A DNA stretch of 33,308 nucleotides from the NCBI GenBank assembly GCA_025351455.1, contig JANXVW010000347.1:1-33308 (forward strand), in the 5' to 3' direction. Source of the stretch: Betaproteobacteria bacterium (GTDB lineage: Bacteria; Pseudomonadota; Gammaproteobacteria; Burkholderiales; JACQAP01). This document shows positions 10,852-19,081 of this stretch, one piece after another; position 1 is the first letter of the stretch; each line of letters begins with the position of its first letter. The position numbers were made by a program, and so were the translations under genes. The notes below the pieces were generated by a model. That model made no database searches. It was not told where the DNA came from and saw only the letters and a program-made list of their open reading frames with translations.

Positions 10852-11793
10852 TCAAACCGCCGGCCGGGCGCGGTACCAGTGGAGTGTGCGCCGTATCGAC
10901 TCATCCAGCGGCGTTGGCCGCGTGCCGAAGGTCGCTTCGAACCGGCTCGAATCCATGACAAAATCGCGTTCGAACTGGTAGAGCATTTCGCGCAATTCCC
11001 CGATGTTTTCGTCAAACCGCCCCATCAATGAAATGACGAAACGCGGGGCGGCGCTCATCTTCGCGGGTTTGCCGAGTTCGCCGTAGACTGTTTCCACGAA
11101 GCTGCGCGTCGAAGTCGCCGGGACGCTCGGCACATGCCAGGCCTTGCCCAACGCTTCGTCGTGCTCGCCCAGCGTAACCAGCGCCTTGCCGAAATTGTCG
11201 ATGAACGTGAAGGTATGCCGCCGGTCGCAATCCCCGATCACTTGCGCGGATTTTCCCGCCAGGGCGCGACCAAATACGCGGCTTCCCATCATGGCCGCGT
11301 CGGTGGCGAAAGGCCCGAAAAAATCCGAACCGCGTCCGATCGCGACACGCAGCTTGCCGGTGTTGTGCACGTTCATCAGCGATTGCGCGATGCCGGCGCG
11401 AATGCGGCCTTTCTTTGTCACGGCGATCAGCGGAAGATCCTCGGTCATCGGCCCGTCCACCGCGCCGTAAGCGTAGAGATTGTCGGCATAGACCAGCTTC
11501 GCGCCCGCGGACGACGCGCCCGCGACGATGCCCGCGGCAATCGACGGGAATTGCGTCCAGCGCGCATAGGGCAGGCCGATGCAGTGATAGACCACGGCCG
11601 CGCCTTCGCAGGCTTCGCGCGATTGCGCCGGGTCGGAGGCATCGATGCCGCCGACTTCCGTTTGCAGATCCTTGTCGAACCTGACCCGGCTGGACCGGTT
11701 GACCATGCGCACGTGCTTGCCGCGGCTGCGCAGTTCGCGCATGACCGCCAGTCCGAGCGGACCGGTGCCGAACACCACATGTAGTTCGCTCAC
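10852..11793 (-). CDS. NAD-dependent epimerase/dehydratase-like (extended SDR) protein
   Basis: This 313-aa Rossmann-fold protein starts at GTG 11793, whose GTGA overlaps the stop of the preceding FAH-fold gene, so the two are translationally coupled. The N-terminus HVVFGTGPLGLAVMRELRSRG has the GxGxxG dinucleotide motif, and YADNLYAYG sits where extended SDRs have their VYG motif. I do not see a canonical YxxxK catalytic pair, so it may be an atypical or non-epimerase member. The longer ORF start at 12024 lies inside the upstream gene and is not used. The pairing suggests a sugar-acid or keto-acid pathway; the substrate is unknown. Confidence 0.8.
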   Translation of the reverse strand: MSELHVVFGTGPLGLAVMRELRSRGKHVRMVNRSSRVRFDKDLQTEVGGIDASDPAQSREACEGAAVVYHCIGLPYARWTQFPSIAAGIVAGASSAGAKLVYADNLYAYGAVDGPMTEDLPLIAVTKKGRIRAGIAQSLMNVHNTGKLRVAIGRGSDFFGPFATDAAMMGSRVFGRALAGKSAQVIGDCDRRHTFTFIDNFGKALVTLGEHDEALGKAWHVPSVPATSTRSFVETVYGELGKPAKMSAAPRFVISLMGRFDENIGELREMLYQFERDFVMDSSRFEATFGTRPTPLDESIRRTLHWYRARPAV

Positions 11794-12788
11794 AATGCGC
11801 GGATGGCGACCAGGTTGTCTTCTTCCCGCGCGGCCCCGAGCGGATTGCGCAGCGGGCGTCCGAACGGGGCTGCCTGGATCTCGAACACGTCCCCGACTTT
11901 GGTCTCGATCTTCTTCGTAAAGCTGCCGGTGGCGGCGCCGAAGAAATGCACATGCACGTCGCCGGGCTGGCGAAAGTCGCGATACTTGAAATGATGATGC
12001 TCGAGGTTGCCGATCGAGTGGCACATGTTATCTTCGCCGGAGAGCCAGTCTTCCGCCCAGATCTCCTTGCCGTCGCGCACCAGGCGCGCGCGTCCGGTTA
12101 CCGAGGCGGGCAACCCGCCGGTGAGCAGTTCCGGCCCGAACGAGCACTGGCGCAGCTTCGAATGCGCGAGGTAGAGATAATTCTGGCGCTCCATGACATG
12201 GTCGGCATACTCGTTGCCGAGCGCGAAGCCGACGCGCAGCACTTCGCCGCGATCGCCGATGACGTACAGGCCGACGATTTCCACTTCCTCACCGCCGTCG
12301 AGCGCATAGGCCGGCAGTTCGAGTTCTTTTTCCGGCGCAATCACGCAACGACCGTCGCCCTTGTAGAACCACTCCGGTGGGGTGCCGATTTTTCCGGCCA
12401 CCGGCTTGCCGCCTTCCACGCCCCACTTGAACATCTTCATCGAATCGGTCAGTTCCGATTCTTCCTTTTGCAGCTTCACATGCATGGAGTCGCGCGCGGC
12501 GGCGCTTCCGAGATGCGACAGCCCGGTGCCAGTAATCAGGCAGCGGTAAACGTCGGGATGGTCGAGCGGCGGCAACAGCCGTTTCTCGTCGATGACCTCG
12601 TCGTAGCTGACCGTTTCCGTGCCGATCCTGCTTCTGGTCAGGGCTTCAAGCGACGAATTGGTGCGCGCCGCGGCGAGCGCGAGATCGTAAGTGCAGTCAA
12701 CGCCCGCGAGCACACGCAGGGTTTTTCCATCGTCGGACGCGGCGACGCGGCGGGCGCCGGAACGGTCCGTAAATTGAACGAGCCTCAA
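11790..12788 (-). CDS. AraD1/GguC family protein (FAH fold, probable 2-keto-3-deoxy-sugar-acid enzyme)
   Basis: This 332-aa protein begins MRLVQFTDRSGARRVA, like the GguC/AraD1 family, some members of which act on 2-keto-3-deoxy-L-arabonate-type sugar acids. The FAH-fold part shows the acidic metal-site pattern GGEEVEIVGLYVIG and GFALGNEYADH, where classical FAH proteins have GND. The C-terminal VHFFGAATGSF is also family-like. It is divergent from the PcaD-like hydrolase with 136 bp between them, and overlaps the SDR gene downstream. Sugar-acid dehydratase or hydrolase activity is inferred from the family; substrate not determined. Confidence 0.75.
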   Translation of the reverse strand: MRLVQFTDRSGARRVAASDDGKTLRVLAGVDCTYDLALAAARTNSSLEALTRSRIGTETVSYDEVIDEKRLLPPLDHPDVYRCLITGTGLSHLGSAAARDSMHVKLQKEESELTDSMKMFKWGVEGGKPVAGKIGTPPEWFYKGDGRCVIAPEKELELPAYALDGGEEVEIVGLYVIGDRGEVLRVGFALGNEYADHVMERQNYLYLAHSKLRQCSFGPELLTGGLPASVTGRARLVRDGKEIWAEDWLSGEDNMCHSIGNLEHHHFKYRDFRQPGDVHVHFFGAATGSFTKKIETKVGDVFEIQAAPFGRPLRNPLGAAREEDNLVAIRAL

Positions 12789-12875
12789 GATGCCTCCCTC
12801 TTTTAGGTTTTATGGGCCGTATTCCAGCGCCGGATAAGGGAATGTTACGACGAAATTGGCGGGGCCGGCGCGGCG

Positions 12876-12904
12876 TTGTGCAGGCGGGATCGGCGACCTA
12901 TACT
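12876..12904 (+). promoter_or_regulatory. Putative promoter of the PcaD-like hydrolase gene
   Basis: TTGTGC (12876-12881), a 17-bp spacer and TATACT (12899-12904) place transcription start near 12911. That leaves a very short leader, just enough for the GAGGAGAG Shine-Dalgarno sequence before ATG 12925. Confidence 0.5.
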
Positions 12905-12924
12905 GCGCCGATCGAGGAGAGACC

Positions 12925-13707
12925 ATGAAAGCAAAAACAAACGGCATCGAAATCAACTACACGATCGAGGGAGAAGGTCCATGGGTCGTGATGAGCCATT
13001 CGCTGGCCTGCGATCATTCCATGTGGGACGAACAGGCGCAGTTACTGAAGTCGCGCTATCGCGTGCTGCGCTTCGACACGCGCGGCCACGGCGGCAGCGA
13101 TGCGCCAGGGGGCGCCTATGCGCTGGACATGCTTGCCGACGATCTGCTCGGCCTGCTCGACGGACTCTCCATGGAAGCTCCGCACTTCATCGGCTTGTCC
13201 ATGGGCGGCATGATCGGCATGACTTTCGCACTTCGCCATCCCGGGCGATTCCGCAGCCTGGTGTTGTGCGATACGTCTAGCCGCATACCGCCGGAAGCCG
13301 GGTCGATCTGGGAAGGACGCATCAAGATCGCCGCCGAACAGGGCATGGAACCACTGGTGGAACCCACATTGCAACGCTGGTTCACCGAGCCGTTCTACAA
13401 GGCCAACAAGCCGATGATGGGGCGCGTGGGCCAGATGATCCGCAATACCAAACCGGCGGGCTACATCGGTTGCTGCAGGGCCATCCCGAAAATCGACTTG
13501 ACCGACCGACTAGGCGCGCTCAAATGCCCGGTACAGGTCATCGTCGGCGATCAGGACGTCGGGACGCCGGTCGCGATGTCGCGTGCGATCCACGAGGCGA
13601 TACCGGGTTCCGAACTGGTCGTGATTCCATCTGCGTCGCATTTGTCCAATCTCGAGCAGCCTGCAGCCTTCAACAAGGCCCTCGCAGGATTCCTCGATAA
13701 ACACTGA
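12925..13707 (+). CDS. Alpha/beta hydrolase, 3-oxoadipate enol-lactonase (PcaD)-like
   Basis: This is a 260-aa alpha/beta-hydrolase. The nucleophile elbow GLSMGGMIG places Ser92. Asp211 in VGDQDVGTP and His239 in ASHLSNLEQP complete the triad. DTRGHGGSDAP and the overall length fit 3-oxoadipate enol-lactonases, which hydrolyse the enol-lactone in the beta-ketoadipate pathway. ATG 12925 follows GAGGAGAG closely; the upstream ORF extension to 12856 is unlikely because the promoter lies within it. No other pca gene is adjacent, so a related esterase or lactonase role is possible. It shares its upstream region with the divergent AraD1-like gene, perhaps under common control. Confidence 0.82.
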   Translation: MKAKTNGIEINYTIEGEGPWVVMSHSLACDHSMWDEQAQLLKSRYRVLRFDTRGHGGSDAPGGAYALDMLADDLLGLLDGLSMEAPHFIGLSMGGMIGMTFALRHPGRFRSLVLCDTSSRIPPEAGSIWEGRIKIAAEQGMEPLVEPTLQRWFTEPFYKANKPMMGRVGQMIRNTKPAGYIGCCRAIPKIDLTDRLGALKCPVQVIVGDQDVGTPVAMSRAIHEAIPGSELVVIPSASHLSNLEQPAAFNKALAGFLDKH

Positions 13708-13757
13708 CCCGCTAGCAACCTGTTGCGCTAATTCGTGGGGCGAATCTCATCAGGTTT

Positions 13758-15176
13758 TCAGCCTCGAATTGGCGGAACAGGATGCTTGCCCAGCTCGATG
13801 ATCTCGCTGCCGCGCGGCATCGACCTGAAGTACTGCACGAGCATCTTGTAAATACCCGCATCGAACGGCTCATCCGCGCGGGCCTGCAGAATTTCCTGCA
13901 GATCCGCGTCGGCATCTGCGGAGCCGAGATAGCGCCAGCGATCCAGCACATGGATCTCGGTACGTCCGGTCGTTGCATCGTGTTCGCGGATGCCAATCGG
14001 TCCGGCATGCGGCCAGTCGCGCATGCGCAGCGCATGGAGCGCCTGCATCAGGCGCATCGAGTGCGCAATCGGGGATTCCGCGCCCACGCAAAGACCGCGG
14101 CAACGCTTGAGTTGATGGCCCAGGCAAGGTCCCGCGCCGGTCTGCAGGCCGGCGCCGATGTGACACAGGCCATGCTCGTCGGCGATCTTTCGCATTGCAT
14201 TGAGCGCCGTGCGCCGCGAGCGGAACATGCCGTGCAGTCGCGACATTTGCGCGACCTCCAGCCCCGCGGTGTCCACCGGCACCGGAATCGACGGGCCGTC
14301 GACCGGATCCCACTGCAAGGCCCAGAGCTCGTCATCCTGTCGCGGCTTGCTGTTGTGCAGCGGCTGCAATTTCTTCAGCCAGCGCATATGCCGGACCAGC
14401 ATGCCCAGCTCTCCCGTGGCCGCTTCCCATTCCACGCGCGCGATTTCCGTCGCCGTGCGCCATGCAGGCAGCCTGTCGCCGCTGAAATGCCACAGCACGC
14501 GTGCGCGAAGATTCGCGCTCTTGCCGACATGCAGCGCCACATTGTCCTGCGAGTAAAACGCATACACGCCAGGCGTTTCCGGAATGCGGTCGGGCAGATC
14601 GGCGGGCAGGCCGGGCGGCAGCTGCGGCTTTTTGAGCTGGTCCGCAACTGCCTTCTGGATTGCGGCGCTCTCGAGATCCCGGTGGATGAGCTGCGTGAAG
14701 TCCCACAACACGCGCGCGTCGGCCAGCGCGCGGTGCCGGCTCTCGCAGGAAAAGCCGTGACGCTCGATCAGGCTGTCAAGGTTGTGCCGTCGCTCCTGCG
14801 GATACAGGGAGCGCGAGAGCCGCACGGTGCACAGTACATCCGGCGCGTACTTCAATCCGACGCGGCGGAATTCATTCTGCAGGAAGCCATAGTCGAAACG
14901 CGCGTTATGCGCGACCAGCGTTTTTCCCGCCAGGCGTTCGAATAAGTCGCGGGCGAGGTCGCCGAAGGTCGGCGCGTCGGCCACCATGGCGTCGGTGATG
15001 CCGGTCAGCGACTCGATCATTGGCGAGATTGGTTGCTCCGGGTTCACCAGCGAACTCCACTCGCCGATCTGGCGGCCCTGATCGACTTCGACCAAGCCGA
15101 TCTCGGTGATGCGGTCCGAATGCGACGCCGCGCCGGTGGTTTCCAGGTCCAGGAAGACCAGCGCGCGATCAAGCAT
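13758..15176 (-). CDS. DnaQ-like 3'-5' exonuclease fused to a GIY-YIG (UvrC/Cho-type) nuclease domain
   Basis: This is a 472-aa two-nuclease protein. Residues 1-165 form a DEDDh exonuclease: Asp10 and Glu12 in FLDLETTG, Asp95 in HNARFDYGF, His148 and Asp153 in HRALADAR. From about 200 a GIY-YIG domain follows, TPGVYAFYSQ then HVGKSANLRARV, resembling the UvrC N-terminal half and Cho. The YIG part reads HVG, so the usual second tyrosine is His216. A Cys-containing segment, GAGPCLGHQLKRCRGLCVG (about 350-370), resembles the Cys-rich stretch found after GIY-YIG in UvrC/Cho-like proteins. Such fusions are annotated in many Actinobacteria and Proteobacteria as polymerase III epsilon homologues. 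A DNA repair role is likely but unproven. Confidence 0.88.
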   Translation of the reverse strand: MLDRALVFLDLETTGAASHSDRITEIGLVEVDQGRQIGEWSSLVNPEQPISPMIESLTGITDAMVADAPTFGDLARDLFERLAGKTLVAHNARFDYGFLQNEFRRVGLKYAPDVLCTVRLSRSLYPQERRHNLDSLIERHGFSCESRHRALADARVLWDFTQLIHRDLESAAIQKAVADQLKKPQLPPGLPADLPDRIPETPGVYAFYSQDNVALHVGKSANLRARVLWHFSGDRLPAWRTATEIARVEWEAATGELGMLVRHMRWLKKLQPLHNSKPRQDDELWALQWDPVDGPSIPVPVDTAGLEVAQMSRLHGMFRSRRTALNAMRKIADEHGLCHIGAGLQTGAGPCLGHQLKRCRGLCVGAESPIAHSMRLMQALHALRMRDWPHAGPIGIREHDATTGRTEIHVLDRWRYLGSADADADLQEILQARADEPFDAGIYKMLVQYFRSMPRGSEIIELGKHPVPPIRG

Positions 15177-15278
15177 GGCGGCAATGCAGGGTGTTTTTCA
15201 CAGGCGCTGATTCTAAGGCGTCCACGGTCTGGATGCTGCGAAGTCGGTCATTGGGCGGGGGCAACGGGCCGCCATCTG

Positions 15279-15284
15279 TATAAT
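15279..15284 (+). promoter_or_regulatory. Putative -10 box (TATAAT) before the secreted-protein gene
   Basis: A perfect TATAAT lies 29 bp before ATG 15313. No good -35 is found at the correct distance in this GC-rich stretch, so this is a weak call. Confidence 0.35.
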
Positions 15285-15312
15285 CCTGCAAAAAAATCAT
15301 CCGGGAGAGTCC

Positions 15313-15861
15313 ATGTCATCGCGCTGTTTGCCTTTGCTGCTGCTCGTCGTTGCCTTGCGGGCCTTCGCCCATTCGGAAGCCGAGGCGCCGGCGCTGGACA
15401 TTCTGGACTGCGAGCATCCACCCCGGAAACTGGTGCATGTTTTGCCGAAGCAGCTCGCCAAGGCCGCTACCGTGATCTGCACGCCTTCGGCACAGATGAT
15501 CGTCGCCGGTGACGGCTGGGCATGGCGCTTCCCGGGCAGTTATTTCGACCGGCCCTCGATTCCCGCCTATGCCCCGCTTGAATCGCGTCCCCAGGCCGGC
15601 GGCCGTTACTTCACGGGCTTCAAGGCGACGGAGCTCTCTGGCGCCGAAATCAAGACGCTGCACGACACGTTCGTTAAAACCCTGGTCACCTATCCCGACG
15701 CGCAACCACCCGCGCGCATCGTCAAACTCGTCGCCCGCAACGACCAGGGCCACCCGATGGACGCGTATTTCGGATTCAGGTCGCAGAGCGAAGGCTGGGT
15801 AGCCGTGTGCGCACCGGCCTGCGCACCGGAGTTCTTCTTCCTCATCAACCGCCAGGATTGA
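15313..15861 (+). CDS. Hypothetical secreted protein
   Basis: This 182-aa protein is not a family I can name. A Sec signal peptide is clear: MSSRCLPLLLLVVALRAFA, with cleavage likely before HSEAEAP. The mature part has cysteines in ILDCEHPP, VICTPSAQ and CAPACAPEF, which could form disulfides in the periplasm. GGGAGAG-like purines before the ATG give a ribosome binding site. Only 13 bp separate it from the FAH-family gene, which has its own strong GGAGG, so they are very likely cotranscribed. Whether the two are functionally related is unknown. Confidence 0.75.
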   Translation: MSSRCLPLLLLVVALRAFAHSEAEAPALDILDCEHPPRKLVHVLPKQLAKAATVICTPSAQMIVAGDGWAWRFPGSYFDRPSIPAYAPLESRPQAGGRYFTGFKATELSGAEIKTLHDTFVKTLVTYPDAQPPARIVKLVARNDQGHPMDAYFGFRSQSEGWVAVCAPACAPEFFFLINRQD

Positions 15862-15874
15862 CCGGAGGCAGCAC

Positions 15875-17059
15875 ATGAAGTTCTCTTTGGAACAAGTTCT
15901 GCCCGCCGATGCGGAACAGGCCGTGCTCATCGGACGCGCCTGGATACCCGGGCGCAACGCCGGGCCGAGCCCCGTACTCGTCTCCGCGACAAAGGCCTGG
16001 GACCTTTCACGCGTCGTTCCCACCGTCAGCGAGTTGCTGAACCTGCAGGATCCGGTCAAGGTCGCGCGCGGTGCGGTGACAAGCGGCTGGGCGAAACCGG
16101 TAGGGGCAATCGCGGACCTGGTCGCCAATTCGCATACCGACCGCCGCGATGCCTCCATGCCTTATCTGCTCACGCCCTGCGACCTGCAGGCGCTGCGGGC
16201 CTGCGGCGTGACTTTCGTGTCCAGCATGATCGAGCGCGTCATCGAGGAGCACGCCAAGGGAGACCAGGACCAGGCCGATGAACTCCGCCGTTCCATCGGC
16301 GCGGAAATCGGCGCTGAGATCAAGACCGTCAAGCCGGGATCACCCGCAGCGAAGCGCGTCAAGGAATCACTGATCAAGCGCAATCTCTGGTCACAATACC
16401 TGGAAGTCGGCATCGGGCCGGATGCCGAGGTGTTCAACAAATCGCAGCCCATGTCCGCCGTCGGACTTGGCGCGGAAATCGGCGTGCGCGCGGATTCCTC
16501 CTGGAACAACCCCGAACCGGAAGTCGTCCTGGCGATCAACCGCGCAGGCCGTGTGGTCGGCGCCTCGCTCGGCAACGACGTCAACTTGCGCGATTTCGAG
16601 GGGCGCAGCGCCTTGCTGCTGGGCAAGGCCAAGGACAACAACGCCAGTTGCGCGATCGGCCCGTTCATCCGTCTGTTCGACGAGCACTACGGCATCGACG
16701 ACCTGCGCCGCACGCACATCAAGATCGAGATTACCGGTCCCGAAGGCTACAAACTCTCCGGTGAAAGCCACCTTGCCAACATCAGCCGCGATCCGCTGGA
16801 CCTCGCCGGGCAGGCGGTCAATCGCACGCACCAGTATCCGGACGGCACCATGCTGTTCCTCGGCACCCAGTTCGCGCCCGTGCAGGACCGCGACCAGCCG
16901 GGAAAGGGATTCACGCACAAGCTCCGTGACGTCGTGTCGATCCGCGCGGATTCGCTCGGCATGCTGATCAATCGCGTCAATCATTGCGACAAGGTTGCGC
17001 CCTGGACTTACGGCATTACGGACCTAATGCGCAATCTTGCTTCGCGGGGACTACTTTAG
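15875..17059 (+). CDS. Fumarylacetoacetate hydrolase family protein
   Basis: This 394-aa FAH-fold enzyme probably acts on a 2-keto acid or diketo acid in aromatic or sugar-acid breakdown. The acidic metal-site region is NNPEPEVVLAINRAG, followed by GNDVNLRDFEG, the hallmark GND motif. LGKAKDNNASCAIGPF is typical of this long FAH subfamily. The N-terminal ~150 residues are a family-specific extension. ATG 15875 has CCGGAGGCAG just upstream. It is unrelated in detail to the AraD1-like FAH protein at 11.8-12.8 kb. The specific substrate cannot be assigned. Confidence 0.88.
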   Translation: MKFSLEQVLPADAEQAVLIGRAWIPGRNAGPSPVLVSATKAWDLSRVVPTVSELLNLQDPVKVARGAVTSGWAKPVGAIADLVANSHTDRRDASMPYLLTPCDLQALRACGVTFVSSMIERVIEEHAKGDQDQADELRRSIGAEIGAEIKTVKPGSPAAKRVKESLIKRNLWSQYLEVGIGPDAEVFNKSQPMSAVGLGAEIGVRADSSWNNPEPEVVLAINRAGRVVGASLGNDVNLRDFEGRSALLLGKAKDNNASCAIGPFIRLFDEHYGIDDLRRTHIKIEITGPEGYKLSGESHLANISRDPLDLAGQAVNRTHQYPDGTMLFLGTQFAPVQDRDQPGKGFTHKLRDVVSIRADSLGMLINRVNHCDKVAPWTYGITDLMRNLASRGLL

Positions 17060-17073
17060 CGCGGACTAAGCCG

Positions 17074-17234
17074 TCACCACTGAGTCACAGAGAAAGAAAA
17101 TGCGTACGAACGGATAGTGGACATCGATCCGCATCGCCAACATTCATTCCGACGGATGATCGATCGATGACGGGTTTGAACATAATTTATGTTGTGCTTT
17201 TTTCCTTCCTGTGCCCTCTTTGCCTCTGTGGTGA
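17074..17234. repeat. 161-bp intergenic element with CACAGAG-type inverted ends
   Basis: The left end TCACCACTGAGTCACAGAG and the right end CCTCTTTGCCTCTGTGGTGA are imperfect inverted repeats beginning with TCACCAC. The interior includes a perfect 13-bp palindrome ACATAA-T-TTATGT (17180-17192). No transposase is present. I recall similar CACAGAG/CTCTGTGG repeats between genes in many environmental genomes, so this is probably a non-autonomous or recombinogenic repeat between the convergent flanking genes. Confidence 0.6.
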
Positions 17235-17253
17235 AAATATTCAAGAAGGAAAG

Positions 17254-18111
17254 TTATAACCAGTCTTTCATCCAGCGGGCGTAATCATCGTTGCGCGTGA
17301 GGCGCTTCATGACTTCGTCGCTGGCTGCGGTATCGATCTTTTCCGGCGGTGTGCCTTCGCGCAATGCGCGCAGCGTGTCGTGCACGGCGCGCACCGCAGC
17401 GGCGAATGGCTGATGACCCTGCAGGCAGACGCGCACGCCACGTTGCGCGAGCAGTTCCCGATCCATGATTTCCTTGCCGGCGCCGCCGAGGATCAGCGGC
17501 AGCTTCACTTCGGCCGCAATGGCGGCCAGATCCGCGCGCGTCTTGACCCCCACCAGGAAGATCGCATCCACACCGGCCGCCGCGTAGGCCTTGGCGCGGG
17601 CAATAGTGTCGGCGATGGAGGTCATCGACGGCGCGCTGGTGCGTCCGGCAATGACCAGTCCCGCATCGCGGCGGGCGGCAACCGCCGCGCGCATTTTGCC
17701 CGCGCCTTCTTCGATGGAAATCAGGCGCGGCTTGCCGCCGCCAAAAGGCACAGGCAGGTCGGTATCTTCAATGGACAAGCCGGCCACGCCCGCCGTTTCA
17801 AGTTCCTCGAGGGTGCGCATGACGTTCAGGGCATTGCCGTAACCGTGGTCCGCGTCGCACAGCAGCGGCAGGTTGCCTGCGCGGCAGATGCGTTTCGCCT
17901 GTTCGGCGAATTCTGTTAGCGTCAGGACAATGAGATCCGGCGCGCCGAGCACCGTCATGGACGCGACGGAACCGGCGAACATGCCGACTTCGAAGCCGAG
18001 TTCTTCGGCTATGCGCGCGGAGATCGGGTCGAACACGGATCCGGGATAGACACATTTGTTGCCGGAAAGGATCGAGCGGAATTTTTCGCGGCGTGCCTGC
18101 CAACGCGACAT
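17254..18111 (-). CDS. Oxaloacetate decarboxylase-like (isocitrate lyase/PEP mutase superfamily)
   Basis: This 285-aa protein closely resembles the Pseudomonas PA4872-type oxaloacetate decarboxylase, which forms pyruvate and CO2. SVFDPISARIAEELGFE and the Mg-binding DADHGYGNALNVMRT are shared, as are SIEDTDLP and the His-bearing VCLQGHQPFAAAV; the latter histidine is characteristic of that subgroup. The loop Cys of isocitrate lyase and methylisocitrate lyase (KKCGH) is not present. ATG 18111 (MSRWQARREKF) is chosen because the upstream ORF extension to 18183 overlaps the aldo/keto reductase gene. The gene is 25 bp behind that reductase on the same strand. Confidence 0.85.
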   Translation of the reverse strand: MSRWQARREKFRSILSGNKCVYPGSVFDPISARIAEELGFEVGMFAGSVASMTVLGAPDLIVLTLTEFAEQAKRICRAGNLPLLCDADHGYGNALNVMRTLEELETAGVAGLSIEDTDLPVPFGGGKPRLISIEEGAGKMRAAVAARRDAGLVIAGRTSAPSMTSIADTIARAKAYAAAGVDAIFLVGVKTRADLAAIAAEVKLPLILGGAGKEIMDRELLAQRGVRVCLQGHQPFAAAVRAVHDTLRALREGTPPEKIDTAASDEVMKRLTRNDDYARWMKDWL

Positions 18112-18136
18112 GAGTAAATCATCCCTTGATGTGCTT

Positions 18137-19081
18137 CTACAGATTGTCCATGAATGCGGCCATGCGCCGACGCATTGCTGCATCAGGTAAACGCCCGATG
18201 CCCGCCATCATGTTGTCCACCAGATGCTGCGGCTTTCCGGTGGCCGGAATGACGCATGTCACTGCAGGATGGCTGAGGATGTACTTCAGGAAAAACTGGC
18301 CCCAGGACTTGCAGTCGAATTCCGCCGCCCACCCCGGCACTTCCTTGCCGCGCACGCGCGAGAACAGGCTCGCCTGGGCGAACGGCCGATTCACGATGAC
18401 TGCGACACCCGAGTCACGCGCAAGCGGCAGGATGCGTTCCTCGGCTTCGCGCTCGGCGATCGAGTAGTTGAACTGCGCGAATTCGAAATCCGACGTCTTG
18501 ATCAGGCGTTCCAGCTCGGCATAGGCGCCGGAATGGTAGTGCGTGATGCCGATGTAACGGATGCGCCCGGCGGCCTTCCACTGCTTTAACGTGGTCAGGT
18601 GGGTTTTCCAATCGAGCAGGTTGTGGATCTGCATGAGGTCCATGCGTTCGACTTTCATGCGCCGCAGGGATTCTTCCATCTGACGGATGCCGGCTTCGCG
18701 CCCGCTTGTCCAGACCTTGGTGGCCATGAACAACTGTCCGGTGATGCCGAGCTCGGTGGCAAGGTCGCCGACCACGGATTCGGACGGCCCGTACATCGGC
18801 GAGCTATCGACCAGCTTGCCGCCTTGCGCGATGAACTGGCGCAATACTTCTTTCAGCGGATCGCGATCCGCGGCGCCGCTGCCGACATTGAAGCTCTGAT
18901 AGGTGCCCAGGCCGACGACCGGCAGCATTTCGCCGCTCGCGGGAATCGCCCGTTTCAACATGGCCGGAGCCATCTTAGCGCTGGACCGGGTCGACATCGC
19001 CGACACGCTGGTCGCTGCCAGCGCCTGGAGCAGCCGGCGCCGCCGCAGATTGAAGAGCAGCGGATTGAAAAATGGATTCAT
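18137..19081 (-). CDS. Aldo/keto reductase with twin-arginine signal
   Basis: This 314-aa NAD(P)H-dependent carbonyl reductase shows the AKR core: KLVDSSPMYG with Asp and Tyr, the Lys in FMATKVW, and the His in LMQIHN. The N-terminus NLRRRRLLQALAATSVSA looks like a TAT signal, suggesting export of a folded, cofactor-bearing enzyme; a cleavage region is less clear. ATG 19081 has AGGAGA five bases upstream. It overlaps the 3' end of the MFS gene by 107 bp, which is unusually long. It may form an operon with the MFS gene before it and the oxaloacetate decarboxylase-like gene after it. Substrate unknown. Confidence 0.85.
   Translation of the reverse strand: MNPFFNPLLFNLRRRRLLQALAATSVSAMSTRSSAKMAPAMLKRAIPASGEMLPVVGLGTYQSFNVGSGAADRDPLKEVLRQFIAQGGKLVDSSPMYGPSESVVGDLATELGITGQLFMATKVWTSGREAGIRQMEESLRRMKVERMDLMQIHNLLDWKTHLTTLKQWKAAGRIRYIGITHYHSGAYAELERLIKTSDFEFAQFNYSIAEREAEERILPLARDSGVAVIVNRPFAQASLFSRVRGKEVPGWAAEFDCKSWGQFFLKYILSHPAVTCVIPATGKPQHLVDNMMAGIGRLPDAAMRRRMAAFMDNL

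Noticed and set aside
13782-14945. 387-aa plus-strand ORF
   Set aside because: It is antisense to the exonuclease/GIY-YIG gene, whose catalytic residues are intact.
17120-17259. ORF 16984..17259 running through the CACAGAG element
   Set aside because: It crosses from the FAH gene end into the repeat element and has no start signals of its own.
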